In this document: piece after piece, positions 1 through 8,536 of the stretch | Layout of the letters: every line of letters starts with the position of its first letter | How positions within the stretch are numbered: the stretch's first letter is position 1 | DNA from: Thermoactinomyces daqus | GTDB lineage: Bacteria; Bacillota; Bacilli; Thermoactinomycetales; Thermoactinomycetaceae | Assembly (NCBI RefSeq): GCF_000763315.1 | Contig: NZ_JPST01000014.1 | Span: 62,001 to 126,000, forward strand | DNA length: 64,000 nt | Direction: 5' to 3' | Notes under the pieces: model-generated | Told to the model about the DNA's origin: nothing | Databases searched by the model: none | What the model saw: only the letters and a program-made list of their open reading frames with translations | Translations under genes and position numbers: made by a program

Positions 1-548
1 TTAACGAATTTAAACCGCTCTTTGGTCCGTCCCATAAAGTTATCGTTGGTTGTGGTCACGGTTGGCGCGATGAAGACGCGCTCTTCCAGGGTCGTATAGG
101 CAGTGATGTAAGCATTCGTCTGAATTTTGGTGAAAGAACCGATTTCCACTTGATTTTCCACGGCCACTCCACGCCCGATAACCACACGGTCACCGATTGT
201 GCATTTTTCACGGACAGAGGCCTGATCGCCGATCATAACCTCTTTGCCAAACGTGCTCCCCCGGTAAAGGACGGTATTGGCCCCGATCGTCGTTCCGTCG
301 CCGATGGTGAGCGGCGGCAGATCGGCATCCACTTTTACCGTGGAACTCTTGGCCGGACGAGGCCAGCGCCCCAACACGCAGTTATCTGAAATATATACGT
401 TTGATCCGATCACAGTTCCTGCATGAATGGTTACATTATTGCCAATGGTCACGTTATCGCCCAACACGACTCCTTCTTCTACGACGGAAAAGAAGCCGAT
501 GGAGACACCTGTCCCCATCTTGACTGACTCATGCACAAAGTTTTTCAT
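1..548 (-). CDS. wbpD: UDP-2-acetamido-3-amino-glucuronate N-acetyltransferase, WbpD-like (3' end cut by window edge)
   Basis: About 182 residues are visible before the window ends. The protein is built from hexapeptide repeats of the left-handed beta-helix type (for example IGDGTTIGANTV and IGDQASV), as in acetyl-CoA-dependent sugar N-acetyltransferases. It ends the series wbpB-wbpE-wbpA, 14 bases after wbpA. That position predicts the N-acetylation of the 3-amino group of the UDP-amino sugar uronate, the last step to UDP-2,3-diacetamido-2,3-dideoxy-glucuronate. The ATG at 548 begins the hexapeptide fold directly. The missing C-terminus should be short, since family members are about 190 to 220 residues. 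Specificity rests on context; the fold itself is clear. Confidence 0.85.
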   Translation of the reverse strand, partial: MKNFVHESVKMGTGVSIGFFSVVEEGVVLGDNVTIGNNVTIHAGTVIGSNVYISDNCVLGRWPRPAKSSTVKVDADLPPLTIGDGTTIGANTVLYRGSTFGKEVMIGDQASVREKCTIGDRVVIGRGVAVENQVEIGSFTKIQTNAYITAYTTLEERVFIAPTVTTTNDNFMGRTKERFKFV

Positions 549-562
549 GGAAAAACCCGCCT

Positions 563-1876
563 TTATAGTTTTTCGTAATCCGCTTCGATTTTTTGTACAT
601 CTTTCAGCGCATTCCGCGTATCAAAGATGACTTTCGCTTTTTTGGCAATCAATTCGTAATCAAATGCGCTGTGATCGGTCGTGATCAGGACAAGATCGGC
701 AGACTCGAGCAATTCTTCGGTCAACGGCACGGTTTCATACTCTTTGTCTCCAGCACGGAAGGTGGAGATATGCGGGTCAACCGTCACAAAATCAGCGCGA
801 TATTTTTCAAGGAGTTGCACGATCTCCATCACCGGCGATTCGCGATAGTCGTCAATATCTTTTTTGTAGGCGACGCCGAGCACGGCCACTTTCGCTCCGT
901 TCAACGCTTTGCCGTAGCGATTGAGCACTTTCATGATGCGGTCGACCACGAATTCCGGCATTTCATTGTTGATTTCCCCGGCCACTTCGATCAGGCGGGT
1001 GTGGTAGTTGTATTCACGCGCTTTCCAGGTGAGGTAGAACGGATCGATCGGAATGCAGTGACCGCCCAGCCCCGGTCCCGGATAAAACGCCATATAGCCA
1101 TAAGGTTTTGTTTTTGCCGCATCGATCACCTCCCAGATATCGATGCCCATTTTATTGCACAAAATCGCCATTTCATTGACCAGGGCGATATTGATATTGC
1201 GGAAGGTGTTTTCCAAAATCTTCTCCATCTCCGCCACTCTGGGGCTGGAGACGACGTGAACTTCCCCTTCGAGCACCGAGCGGTAAAGCGCAGCGGCAAT
1301 CTCCGTACATTCCGGCGTTACCCCGCCAACCACTTTGGGCGTGTTTTTGGTGTTAAATACTTTGTTGCCCGGGTCTACCCGTTCCGGCGAATAAGCGAGG
1401 AAGAACTCTTCTCCCACTTTCAGGCCGGTTTCCTCCAGAATCGGTTTGACCACTTCTTCCGTCGTTCCCGGATACGTCGTGCTTTCCAGAACAACCAGCA
1501 TGCCGGGATGAAGGTATTTGGCGATGCTTTTCGCCGAATTCTCCACATAGGAGACATTGGGTTGCTGATATTGATCAAGGGGGGTGGGAACGCAAATAGC
1601 CACCGCATCTACATCGGAGATGAGGGAATAATCAGTGGTTGCACGAAGCAAACCTTCCGAAACCAGTTCTTTCAGCTCTTCATCCACAACGTCCCCGATA
1701 TAGTTGATTCCTTTGTTCACCATGTCGACGCGGTTTGGCAGGATATCAAAGCCGATCACTTTAAAGCCCGCTTTTGCTTTTTCGACGGCGAGCGGCAAAC
1801 CGACATATCCCAATCCGACAACGCCGATCACGGCTGATTTATCGTTAATTTTTTGCAGCAATGTTTTTCCGCTCAT
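563..1876 (-). CDS. wbpA: UDP-N-acetylglucosamine 6-dehydrogenase (nucleotide sugar dehydrogenase), WbpA type
   Basis: NAD-dependent four-electron oxidation of UDP-N-acetyl-hexosamine at C6 to the uronate. The N-terminal Rossmann motif GLGYVG lies at residues 21-26, and the catalytic cysteine is Cys274 in GGHCIPIDP. The C-terminal UDP-binding domain contains GVAYKKDIDD. At 437 residues it has the normal length of the UDP-GlcNAc/ManNAc dehydrogenase group (WbpA, WbpO, WecC). The flanking wbpB, wbpE and wbpD homologues favour UDP-GlcNAc as substrate, so this would be step one of the diacetamido-uronate pathway. It lies 21 bases downstream of wbpE in the same operon. Confidence 0.9.
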   Translation of the reverse strand: MSGKTLLQKINDKSAVIGVVGLGYVGLPLAVEKAKAGFKVIGFDILPNRVDMVNKGINYIGDVVDEELKELVSEGLLRATTDYSLISDVDAVAICVPTPLDQYQQPNVSYVENSAKSIAKYLHPGMLVVLESTTYPGTTEEVVKPILEETGLKVGEEFFLAYSPERVDPGNKVFNTKNTPKVVGGVTPECTEIAAALYRSVLEGEVHVVSSPRVAEMEKILENTFRNINIALVNEMAILCNKMGIDIWEVIDAAKTKPYGYMAFYPGPGLGGHCIPIDPFYLTWKAREYNYHTRLIEVAGEINNEMPEFVVDRIMKVLNRYGKALNGAKVAVLGVAYKKDIDDYRESPVMEIVQLLEKYRADFVTVDPHISTFRAGDKEYETVPLTEELLESADLVLITTDHSAFDYELIAKKAKVIFDTRNALKDVQKIEADYEKL

Positions 1877-1897
1877 GGATCATTCCATCCTTTGCCC

Positions 1898-3004
1898 TTA
1901 TTTGTTGTAATACGTTTTAATCGTATCGACAATCGCGTGAATGGTTTCATCGGAGAGCTCTGCATAAAGAGGCAGCGCAAACGTGCGTTTGGCCATGTAC
2001 TCCGCATTGGGAATGCTTCCTTCTCCGTAACCGAGCGATTCATACACTTTCTGGCGATGCAATGGCACCGGATAGTAAACGCCGGTGGAAATTCCTTTTT
2101 CCTTCAGGTATGCCATCAGATCGTCGCGGTCTTCCGCCTGCACGATGTAAAGATGATAAATGTGCTTGCGATCTTCTGCGGCATATGGCGTAACCAGCGG
2201 AGTATCCTTGAGCAATTCATTATAAAGTGCCGCTTTTTGCCGGCGGGCATTGTTCCAGTCATCCAAATGGCGCAATTTGATGCGCAGGATGGCGGCTTGA
2301 ATCGCATCGAGGCGGCTGTTGTACCCGAGCACGCTGTGATAATATTTCGGATTGCTTCCGTGGACGCGCAGGATGCGAATCTTGCTCGCCAATTCATCAT
2401 CATTGGTAACGACCATCCCGCCGTCTCCATATCCGCCCAGGTTTTTGGTCGGGAAAAAGGAATAGGTTGCTGCATGTCCGAGTGAACCGATCTTGCGTCC
2501 TTTATATTCCGAACCCATCGCTTGTGCGGCGTCTTCCAGCACAAACAGGTTATGCTTTTCAGCCAGTTCCATAATTTCATCCATGTTGGCCGGCTGCCCG
2601 AAAATGTGAACCGGAATGATCGCTTTCGTTTTTTCATTGATTTTTGCCTTGATCTGATCAACATCGATATTGTAGGTTTTGGGATCAATATCGACGAAAA
2701 CGGGGGTTGCTCCCAGTCTGGACACGACCTCGGAAGTGGCGAAAAACGTAAACGGCGTGGTGATCACTTCATCTCCGGCGCCAATGCCCGCAGCATCCAG
2801 AGCCAGAAGAAGCGCATCCGTTCCATTTCCAACTCCGACCGCATGTTTCACGCCGACGTAATTGGCCACTTCTTCTTCAAATGCCTTTACTTCCGGACCC
2901 ATGATGTACTGCCCGCTGTCAAGCACCTTTTCAACAGCGGTTAATACTTCGCCGCGAATTGTTGCCAATTGTGCTTGTAAATCTAACAAAGGGATGTTTT
3001 TCAT
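1898..3004 (-). CDS. wbpE: DegT/DnrJ/EryC1/StrS-family UDP-sugar aminotransferase, WbpE-like
   Basis: PLP-dependent sugar aminotransferase of 368 residues. The PLP Schiff-base lysine is Lys187 in FFPTKNLGGYGDGG, and the ring-binding pair EDAAQ is at 157-161. In the WbpABED route this enzyme aminates the 3-keto intermediate made by WbpB, using L-glutamate; the resulting 2-oxoglutarate can re-oxidise the NADH bound to WbpB. It is 16 bases downstream of wbpB. The family also includes perosamine- and QuiNAc-type enzymes, so the exact sugar is inferred from neighbours. Confidence 0.88.
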   Translation of the reverse strand: MKNIPLLDLQAQLATIRGEVLTAVEKVLDSGQYIMGPEVKAFEEEVANYVGVKHAVGVGNGTDALLLALDAAGIGAGDEVITTPFTFFATSEVVSRLGATPVFVDIDPKTYNIDVDQIKAKINEKTKAIIPVHIFGQPANMDEIMELAEKHNLFVLEDAAQAMGSEYKGRKIGSLGHAATYSFFPTKNLGGYGDGGMVVTNDDELASKIRILRVHGSNPKYYHSVLGYNSRLDAIQAAILRIKLRHLDDWNNARRQKAALYNELLKDTPLVTPYAAEDRKHIYHLYIVQAEDRDDLMAYLKEKGISTGVYYPVPLHRQKVYESLGYGEGSIPNAEYMAKRTFALPLYAELSDETIHAIVDTIKTYYNK

Positions 3005-3020
3005 GGTTATCCTGACTCCT

Positions 3021-4046
3021 TTATTTGCGGTTTAATTCAGCCATGCGTACCGGTTTTCCGGTTTCGGCAGACTCGATGCAAGCAATCACGAAGCTGAGCG
3101 CTTTCCGTCCTTCTTCCCCGGAGACAACCGGCGTGCGGTCTTCGCGGATCGCATCCGTCATATCCTGAATGATGCACTGGTGACCGGGAATGCCGTAAGG
3201 GTCCTTTTCCACCTGCTCGATGACCGCTTGTGCTTCGTCCTCTTCCAGTCCCTCAAACTTCCATTGCTTGATCCAGTTTGCGGTTGGCCCGCCGATGATG
3301 GCCGTCCCTTTTTCCCCGAAAATACTGAGGGATTCCTCCAGATTGCGCGGATAAATGGTGACAGCCGCTTCAAGCACGCCGAGAGCGCCGTTTTTAAAAC
3401 GGATGATCGAAACCGACGTATCTTCCGCTTCAATGTCACGAACACGGGTCGCATGATATGAGGAAACTTCCTCGATATCGCCCATCATCCACAGCAAAAG
3501 ATCCATATTGTGAATGGCCTGGTTCATCAACACGCCGCCATCCATCGCTTTGGTTCCGCGCCAGGGTGCCTGGTCGTAATAAGCTTGATTCCGGTTCCAG
3601 CGCACGGTCGCATTGGCGTGACCCAGTTTTCCAAAAGCCCCGTTCTCCAATTGTTTGCGCAATTGGACGACAGCCGGGCGAAAACGGTTTGGATGAACGA
3701 CAGCCATTTTCACTCCATTTCGCTCACAGGCATCGATCATTCGATCGGCATCTTCCAGGGTGAGCGCCATCGGTTTTTCCACGATCACATGTTTTTTCGC
3801 TTCAGCCGCCTGTACGGTCAAATCTGCATGCAGTCCGCTGGGGGTGCAGATATTCACCACATCGATATCCGATTTCAGCATTTCCGATAAATCGGTGTAA
3901 CCGCGAACGTCGCCCACAGCAAACTCCTTCAGCCGCTCTTCGTTGGTATCGCAAACGGCTGCCAGCTCGGCTCCTTCCACTGCCGCTATGGCAGCCACGT
4001 GCTTTTTGGCAATATGTCCACAGCCTACAATTCCATAGCGTATCAC
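3021..4046 (-). CDS. wbpB: Gfo/Idh/MocA-family NAD-dependent sugar 3-dehydrogenase, WbpB-like
   Basis: First gene of the wbpBEAD set. The N-terminal Rossmann motif GIVGCGHI begins at residue 5, followed by the family signature EKP near residue 91 and the Gfo/Idh/MocA C-terminal beta-sheet domain. WbpB oxidises C3 of UDP-GlcNAcA to the 3-keto sugar. I chose the GTG at 4046 because an AGAGGG ribosome site sits about seven bases upstream; the frame stays open to a TTG at 4073, but that start lacks a site. About 340 bases of non-coding DNA upstream suggest that the operon promoter lies there. Oxidation of another sugar is possible, since the family is broad. Confidence 0.85.
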   Translation of the reverse strand: MIRYGIVGCGHIAKKHVAAIAAVEGAELAAVCDTNEERLKEFAVGDVRGYTDLSEMLKSDIDVVNICTPSGLHADLTVQAAEAKKHVIVEKPMALTLEDADRMIDACERNGVKMAVVHPNRFRPAVVQLRKQLENGAFGKLGHANATVRWNRNQAYYDQAPWRGTKAMDGGVLMNQAIHNMDLLLWMMGDIEEVSSYHATRVRDIEAEDTSVSIIRFKNGALGVLEAAVTIYPRNLEESLSIFGEKGTAIIGGPTANWIKQWKFEGLEEDEAQAVIEQVEKDPYGIPGHQCIIQDMTDAIREDRTPVVSGEEGRKALSFVIACIESAETGKPVRMAELNRK

Positions 4047-4313
4047 AGAATCGCCCTCTTTTCTTATCCACAAAATCGGTCAACACGATTTACATTTTTA
4101 AGTATCGCTCATGAGAATAAAATGGTATTGAAAAACGAACAACAAAGTGGATTGTTGCGTCAGGCTCTTACACCTTGATGCAGGGGAGTGAGCAAGATCG
4201 CTCTGGCAATTATCCCCCGAACGCGGATCAAACCTCTTTCGTTCCGTGACGTCAACGGAGGTCATCCGCTCTCAAAAATCCCTCTTTTCATCCTGATTAT
4301 TCACAAGCATATA

Positions 4314-4348
4314 TTACAGTAACGTTACAAACCTACCATACACTGTAA
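4314..4348. repeat. nested inverted repeats upstream of the wbp operon
   Basis: The 341-base gap 4047-4387 between the glycosyltransferase and wbpB has no convincing gene. It holds TTACAGT (4314-4320) and its complement ACTGTAA (4342-4348), with the perfect palindrome GTAACGTTAC (4319-4328) overlapping the first arm. This could be an operator or a weak transcript hairpin for wbpB. I could not identify an unambiguous -35/-10 pair. Confidence 0.45.
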
Positions 4349-4387
4349 CATAGTTGAAATGTTTTGGGTATCCCCACATCAAAAAAG

Positions 4388-5587
4388 TCATAAACTTTTC
4401 CGTTCTATCACTTCTTTGTAACACTCTTTGGTTCTGGCCGCATTCTGTTCCCAGGTCAGGGATTTGGACGCCTCCAATGCCTGCTCTCCCATTCTCCGGC
4501 AAAGCTCTTCATCCTCCAGAATTTCCCTCAAGGAAGCAGCAATGCGTTCCACATTCTCACTCGGGACGAGCCAACCCGTCTCGCCGTTTCTCAACACCTC
4601 TGAAATTCCTCCGACATCCGTTGCCACCATCGGCCGGCCGCACCCCATCGTTTCCAGCAAAATCGACGGCAATCCCTCGCTCAGGCTGGTCAATGCGACC
4701 ACATCCGCACTGCTGATCCACAAAGGGATCTCGTCATAGGGTTTTCTACCCAAAAAAGTTACATGTGCCGCAATGCCCAATTCCTCCGCCTGCCGGGCCA
4801 ATTCTGCGCGAAGCGGTCCATCTCCGACCAAATAAAGGCGGATTCCGTTTCCATCCGGAACGATTTGCTTAAACGCTTGCAAAAGAAAATGAACCCCTTT
4901 GACCGGGAGCAGGTTTCCCACAAACAACACGCTTTTTTCCCGTTCCGGCAATCCCAGTCGCCGCCGTGCTTCTTCTTTCGCCACCGGGAAGAACTGCTTG
5001 GGGTCAAAGCCGTTATAGATGGTGGAAACGGAAAGGTCCGGCCACATGGCCAGTGCTTCTCTTTTCAGCCGGTCACTCACTGCGATCACATGATCATTTC
5101 CCTGAAGTGCACGAAGCGTGCGGGCATGGACTCCCTTGTTCCGCTTTGGATAAAGCAAAATATCAGATCCGTGGATCGTGCTGACAACCGGGACTCCAAA
5201 CTCCTCTTTCAATTTTGCTCCTGCATAACCATCCGGATAAATCGTATGGCAATGGATCAGGTCGAAGGAAAATTCCTCGCGGATGGAGGAAATCACTTTT
5301 CGCAGTGAATCGATATAGTAATTCCCATACTGCGAAAAGAAAAATCCACCCGGAAACATCCGTGTCGGCACATAATGGACGGGAATTCCCTCTCTTACCA
5401 TCCGCCCGGGCAAACGGCGGTACCCCCGCCATTTCGGATAAAGCGGAAATGAAGGCATCGGGGCGACGACGCGAACATCTAGCCCGGCCTCTTGCAGTGC
5501 TTTTGTTTGGTTTTGCACAAAAATTCCCGCCATCGGGTTTACACCATTTGGATACATATGGGAAATAACGAGTATGCGTTTTTTCAT
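4388..5587 (-). CDS. glycosyltransferase family 4 (GT-B fold)
   Basis: Retaining GT-B glycosyltransferase of 399 residues. The N-terminal domain opens with ILVISHMYPN, typical of GT4 enzymes. The nucleotide-sugar domain carries FVGNLLPVKG near residue 225 and the EX7E-type acid motif SEGLPSILLE near 303-312, followed by ATDVGG. It is a cytoplasmic or membrane-associated sugar transferase for polysaccharide or glycan assembly. The ATG at 5587 has a GAAGGA site at a usable distance; an ATG at 5599 would touch that site. It lies upstream of the wbp genes on the same strand and may use the sugar they make, but donor and acceptor cannot be read from sequence. Confidence 0.85.
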   Translation of the reverse strand: MKKRILVISHMYPNGVNPMAGIFVQNQTKALQEAGLDVRVVAPMPSFPLYPKWRGYRRLPGRMVREGIPVHYVPTRMFPGGFFFSQYGNYYIDSLRKVISSIREEFSFDLIHCHTIYPDGYAGAKLKEEFGVPVVSTIHGSDILLYPKRNKGVHARTLRALQGNDHVIAVSDRLKREALAMWPDLSVSTIYNGFDPKQFFPVAKEEARRRLGLPEREKSVLFVGNLLPVKGVHFLLQAFKQIVPDGNGIRLYLVGDGPLRAELARQAEELGIAAHVTFLGRKPYDEIPLWISSADVVALTSLSEGLPSILLETMGCGRPMVATDVGGISEVLRNGETGWLVPSENVERIAASLREILEDEELCRRMGEQALEASKSLTWEQNAARTKECYKEVIERKSL

Positions 5588-5709
5588 CGTCCAACACATC
5601 CTTCAGAAATAAAAGACCAAGCGGATTTCATTTCCACTGATTCTCCGGGGGTAGATCGGGCCAAATCGGTGATAATAAGCATAACACCCCTTTTGGAGGA
5701 GAAAGGATC

Positions 5710-5838
5710 ATGAGAAGACAAAAAATGGCGAGTGATTCGTATGACTCCACGCTCGGAATCATAAACGGGATAATGATTAGTCTTCCATTATGGGGTATTC
5801 TCTATTTCAGTCTTCGCCTTTTTCATCTCTGGGATTAA
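5710..5838 (+). CDS. 42-residue single-pass membrane protein of unknown function
   Basis: Short gene on the plus strand in an otherwise minus-strand region. The start ATG at 5710 is preceded by a near-perfect ribosome site (GGAGGAGAAAGG, three bases from the ATG). The protein starts with a polar, basic stretch (MRRQKMASDSYDS) and continues into a hydrophobic helix at about residues 17-37 (IINGIMISLPLWGILYF), ending HLWD. A strong hairpin follows 18 bases after the stop codon. The strong translation signal, membrane helix and dedicated terminator argue for a real small protein; I recognise no family. Confidence 0.6.
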   Translation: MRRQKMASDSYDSTLGIINGIMISLPLWGILYFSLRLFHLWD

Positions 5839-5856
5839 CCGAAACGGACATGAGAA

Positions 5857-5889
5857 GGAAGGTCCTCCTTTCACGGACCTTCCGCTTTT
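5857..5889 (+). terminator. rho-independent terminator of the 42-residue gene
   Basis: Nine-pair perfect stem: 5857-5865 (GGAAGGTCC) with 5875-5883 (GGACCTTCC), then GCTTTT on the plus strand. It lies between the small gene and the convergent end of fabZ. Confidence 0.75.
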
Positions 5890-5908
5890 ATGTATCAAGC
5901 TCTTCCGT

Positions 5909-6334
5909 TCAGGAAATGGCAAACATCAATTCTCCCTCGGCCACCACTTTATCACCGATGCGGGCTGTCCCTTTCCCTTTGCCTACCCGTCCTTTGACGC
6001 GGGTCATTTCCACCTCCAGCGTCAGCACATCACCCGGCTTGACCTGATCGCGGAAACGCACATTGTCGATCCCGGCAAAGAACGCGATTTTGCCGCGATT
6101 TTCCTCCAAGCTGAGAACCGCAACCGCTCCCACCTGCGCCAATGCTTCAATGATGAGAACTCCCGGCATCACCGGATATTCCGGAAAATGGCCGAGGAAA
6201 AAAGGCTCGTTGATTGTCACATTTTTCACACCGATTGCTTTCTTTGCCGGCTCAAGGTGCGTGATCTTATCGACCAGCAAAAAGGGGTAGCGGTGCGGAA
6301 TAATTTCCTGAATCTGCTTTGCATCAAGTTCCAT
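5909..6334 (-). CDS. fabZ: (3R)-hydroxyacyl-[ACP] dehydratase FabZ
   Basis: Hot-dog-fold dehydratase of type II fatty acid synthesis, 141 residues. Catalytic His49 lies in FFLGHFP and Glu63 in [11 protein letters not shown], at the positions usual for FabZ. The N-terminus [12 protein letters not shown] is diagnostic and distinguishes it from FabA. The ATG at 6334 has an AGGAG site seven bases upstream; an in-frame ATG six codons earlier overlaps no site. It forms its own unit between malic enzyme and the glycosyltransferase. Confidence 0.95.
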   Translation of the reverse strand: MELDAKQIQEIIPHRYPFLLVDKITHLEPAKKAIGVKNVTINEPFFLGHFPEYPVMPGVLIIEALAQVGAVAVLSLEENRGKIAFFAGIDNVRFRDQVKPGDVLTLEVEMTRVKGRVGKGKGTARIGDKVVAEGELMFAIS

Positions 6335-6475
6335 GGTCAAACTCCTTTCCATTCTCAGGGCTTTCCGGCTTCAGGCACTTGTCATCATTATAACGAATGG
6401 GCCCTGGAAATACCAAGGGAGCGGCGCCCGCAAAATGGGCGGATTTCTTACAAATGAAGGTGCATTTTCCCAAAC

Positions 6476-6512
6476 AAAAAAGACTCCGGCATCTGAGCAG
6501 GAGCCTCTTTTC
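6476..6512 (-). terminator. terminator downstream of malic enzyme
   Basis: On the minus strand, GGAG/CTCC extended by AAAGAG/TCTTT with a small bulge forms a hairpin (right arm 6500-6508, left arm 6481-6487), followed by a run of T (A run 6476-6480). It starts just after the stop codon at 6535. Confidence 0.7.
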
Positions 6513-6534
6513 TTAATGCTTTCATCAATCATCT

Positions 6535-7851
6535 TCAATTTTTTTGCGAAGCCACCTGTTCCACGGCGCGGGCCACTCTTCGATGCACTTCCGGATCAAG
6601 CGGGTGAGGAGCCAGTTCTCCTTCGCTGGTGCAATCGGCGATAGCCTGTGCCGCCGCTACCAGCATCTCATGGGTGATATCACGTGCGCCGGCATTGAGC
6701 ACCCCGCGGAAAATTCCGGGGAATCCGAGAACATTGTTGACCGAACGCCCGTCCGCGGCAAATGCTGCTCCCGCTTTCAGGGCACATACCGGATCGATCT
6801 CCGGCTTCGGATTGGAAAGCGCCAGAATCACCTGCCCCTGACGAATCATCTCCGGCTTGATCAGGCCCGGAACGCCAGTGGTTGCCACGACGATGTCACA
6901 TTTTTCCATCAACTCTTCCAGTGAACCGAGCGGTGTGCCACCGTATTGCCGCAAACGGTCGAGCGCGGCTGCCTGACGATCCACCCCGCTCATCTCTTTA
7001 ACTCCATAAGCCATAAACATGCGGCAAATGGCCAGTCCCGCCGCCCCCAGACCAATCTGTCCGACGACTGCGTCCCTCAGTTCAATTCCGGTCGCACGAC
7101 AAGCCGAAATCGCTGCGGCAAGAGTGACAACGGCCGTTCCGTGCTGGTCATCATGCATGACGGGAATCGGGAGTTCCCGTTTCAGGCGTTCTTCGATTTC
7201 AAAGCAATGCGGGGAACCGATATCCTCCAACAAAATGCCACCAAAACTGTGACTGATGTTCTTAATCGTGCGAACCACCTCATCGGGATCGCTGGTGTCA
7301 AGCAAAATCGGGATACCGCTGATTCCGGCAAAGCGGTCAAATAATGCCGCTTTCCCTTCCATCACCGGCATCCCGGCCAGCGGTCCGATATTTCCCAATC
7401 CCAAGATGGCCGTACCATCCGTCACAATAGCCACAGTATTGCCGATGCTTGTATAATATCGGGCTTTCTCCGGCTCTTCCTGGATTACGCGGCAAACGTC
7501 AGCCACACCAGGGGTATACACCCGGCGCAAGTCAGCCAGTGAGCGTATATCCAACTTGCTGACCATCCGGATTTTCCCACCTTCGTGCGCTCTCAGCACC
7601 TCATCTGAAACTCCGTGCACATAAATGCCGCCTCCAAGTGCTTCGATCGCCCGCACAACCACTTCCAATTGTTCATCGCTTTCAAATTGAACCGTGATAT
7701 CACGAACGGTGGAGAGCGGTCCGATTTTGATAGTGGTAATATCCCCGATATCTCCGCCGGCCTGTCCGATCGCAGTGGTCACTTTGCCCAAATTGCCCGG
7801 TCTGGAGGGGGTTTCTACGATAATAGTACGTGTAATATTTCGTGCCGTCAT
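6535..7851 (-). CDS. NAD(P)-dependent malic enzyme with N-terminal ACT domain
   Basis: Oxidative decarboxylation of malate to pyruvate. Residues about 1-85 form an ACT-type regulatory domain (IIVETPSRPGNLGKV and following), so the enzyme is probably ligand-controlled. The catalytic part shows Tyr112 in YTPGV, Lys167 in MEGKAALFD, the metal-binding Glu209-Asp210 in LLEDIGSPH and the dinucleotide motif GLGAAG near 267-272. Length is 438 residues. The ATG at 7851 has GGGGAGGTG a few bases upstream. NAD versus NADP preference cannot be decided. It is monocistronic, with its own terminator. Confidence 0.93.
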   Translation of the reverse strand: MTARNITRTIIVETPSRPGNLGKVTTAIGQAGGDIGDITTIKIGPLSTVRDITVQFESDEQLEVVVRAIEALGGGIYVHGVSDEVLRAHEGGKIRMVSKLDIRSLADLRRVYTPGVADVCRVIQEEPEKARYYTSIGNTVAIVTDGTAILGLGNIGPLAGMPVMEGKAALFDRFAGISGIPILLDTSDPDEVVRTIKNISHSFGGILLEDIGSPHCFEIEERLKRELPIPVMHDDQHGTAVVTLAAAISACRATGIELRDAVVGQIGLGAAGLAICRMFMAYGVKEMSGVDRQAAALDRLRQYGGTPLGSLEELMEKCDIVVATTGVPGLIKPEMIRQGQVILALSNPKPEIDPVCALKAGAAFAADGRSVNNVLGFPGIFRGVLNAGARDITHEMLVAAAQAIADCTSEGELAPHPLDPEVHRRVARAVEQVASQKN

Positions 7852-7895
7852 TGGTGCACCTCCCCATTCCCTTATCATACAAAATCTCTTTATAT

Positions 7896-7929
7896 AAAAA
7901 AAGAATCGGTTTTATTTTCGCCGATTCTT
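7896..7929 (-). terminator. terminator of pgsA overlapping its stop codon
   Basis: Perfect nine-pair stem on the minus strand, 7921-7929 with 7901-7909 (AAGAATCGG/CCGATTCTT), followed by a T run (A run 7896-7902). The stem begins at the stop codon of pgsA. Confidence 0.85.
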
Positions 7930-8452
7930 ATTGCATCATCCGTCCATTGACCGTTTTCAATTGCAGCATATAGATGAGCGAAGTGATATAAGAGAGCACA
8001 ATCACCGACCACAAGAACGTTTCGGCATTCGGCAAGTCGAAAAGAAGAAGGAATAATGTCAAATAGAAAAGAACGGTTGTCAGCTTGCCGAAAATGTTGG
8101 CCGGAACCGTTTTTTTACCGCGAAAATGAAAAATCGCCGAGCAGACGATCATGGTAAAATCGCGGAAAAAGATCGCAAAAGCCGCCCAAAAACTGATTTT
8201 CCCCGAAATCAGAAGCGACAGGAAAATGGCGATCATCATCAGCTTGTCCGCCAACGGGTCTAACATAATTCCGAGCTGGGTAATCTGTTTGGTCTTGCGC
8301 GCTAAGTATCCATCCAACACATCAGTCAAACCTGCGAGAAGGATAATCCCAACCGCCCAGTACATGTGGCCCGGCAAATCCGAAAAGAAAACGAACAGAT
8401 ACAAGGGAATAAAAACAAAGCGAACCAACGTAATCAGATTGGGCAAATTCAC
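7928..8452 (-). CDS. pgsA: CDP-diacylglycerol-glycerol-3-phosphate 3-phosphatidyltransferase
   Basis: Membrane enzyme of phosphatidylglycerol synthesis. It carries the full CDP-alcohol phosphatidyltransferase motif D-G-x2-A-R-x8-G-x3-D-x3-D: Asp48, Gly49, Ala52, Arg53, Gly62, Asp66, Asp70. Several hydrophobic helices follow. The N-terminus (NLPNLITLVRF) is typical of PgsA. The GTG at 8452 lies seven bases from AGGAGG; a TTG one codon earlier is the alternative. It lies downstream of the EpuA-domain gene, from which a terminator separates it. Confidence 0.92.
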   Translation of the reverse strand: MNLPNLITLVRFVFIPLYLFVFFSDLPGHMYWAVGIILLAGLTDVLDGYLARKTKQITQLGIMLDPLADKLMMIAIFLSLLISGKISFWAAFAIFFRDFTMIVCSAIFHFRGKKTVPANIFGKLTTVLFYLTLFLLLFDLPNAETFLWSVIVLSYITSLIYMLQLKTVNGRMMQ

Positions 8453-8499
8453 CAAGATCCCTCCTCACAGTTACTGATTTTCACACGATCCCCTCTTCC

Positions 8500-8535
8500 G
8501 AAAAGAAAAGCTCCCGTCTGTACAACCTCGACGGG
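8500..8535 (-). terminator. terminator of the EpuA-domain gene
   Basis: Minus-strand stem CCCGTC/GACGGG (8530-8535 with 8513-8518), followed by GAGC and a T-rich run (8500-8511 read on the minus strand). Confidence 0.65.
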
Positions 8536-8536
8536 C

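Noticed and set aside
593..1837. 414-codon open frame on the plus strand
   Set aside because: It lies wholly antisense to wbpA, has no ribosome site or family motif, and its openness follows from the codon use of the real gene.
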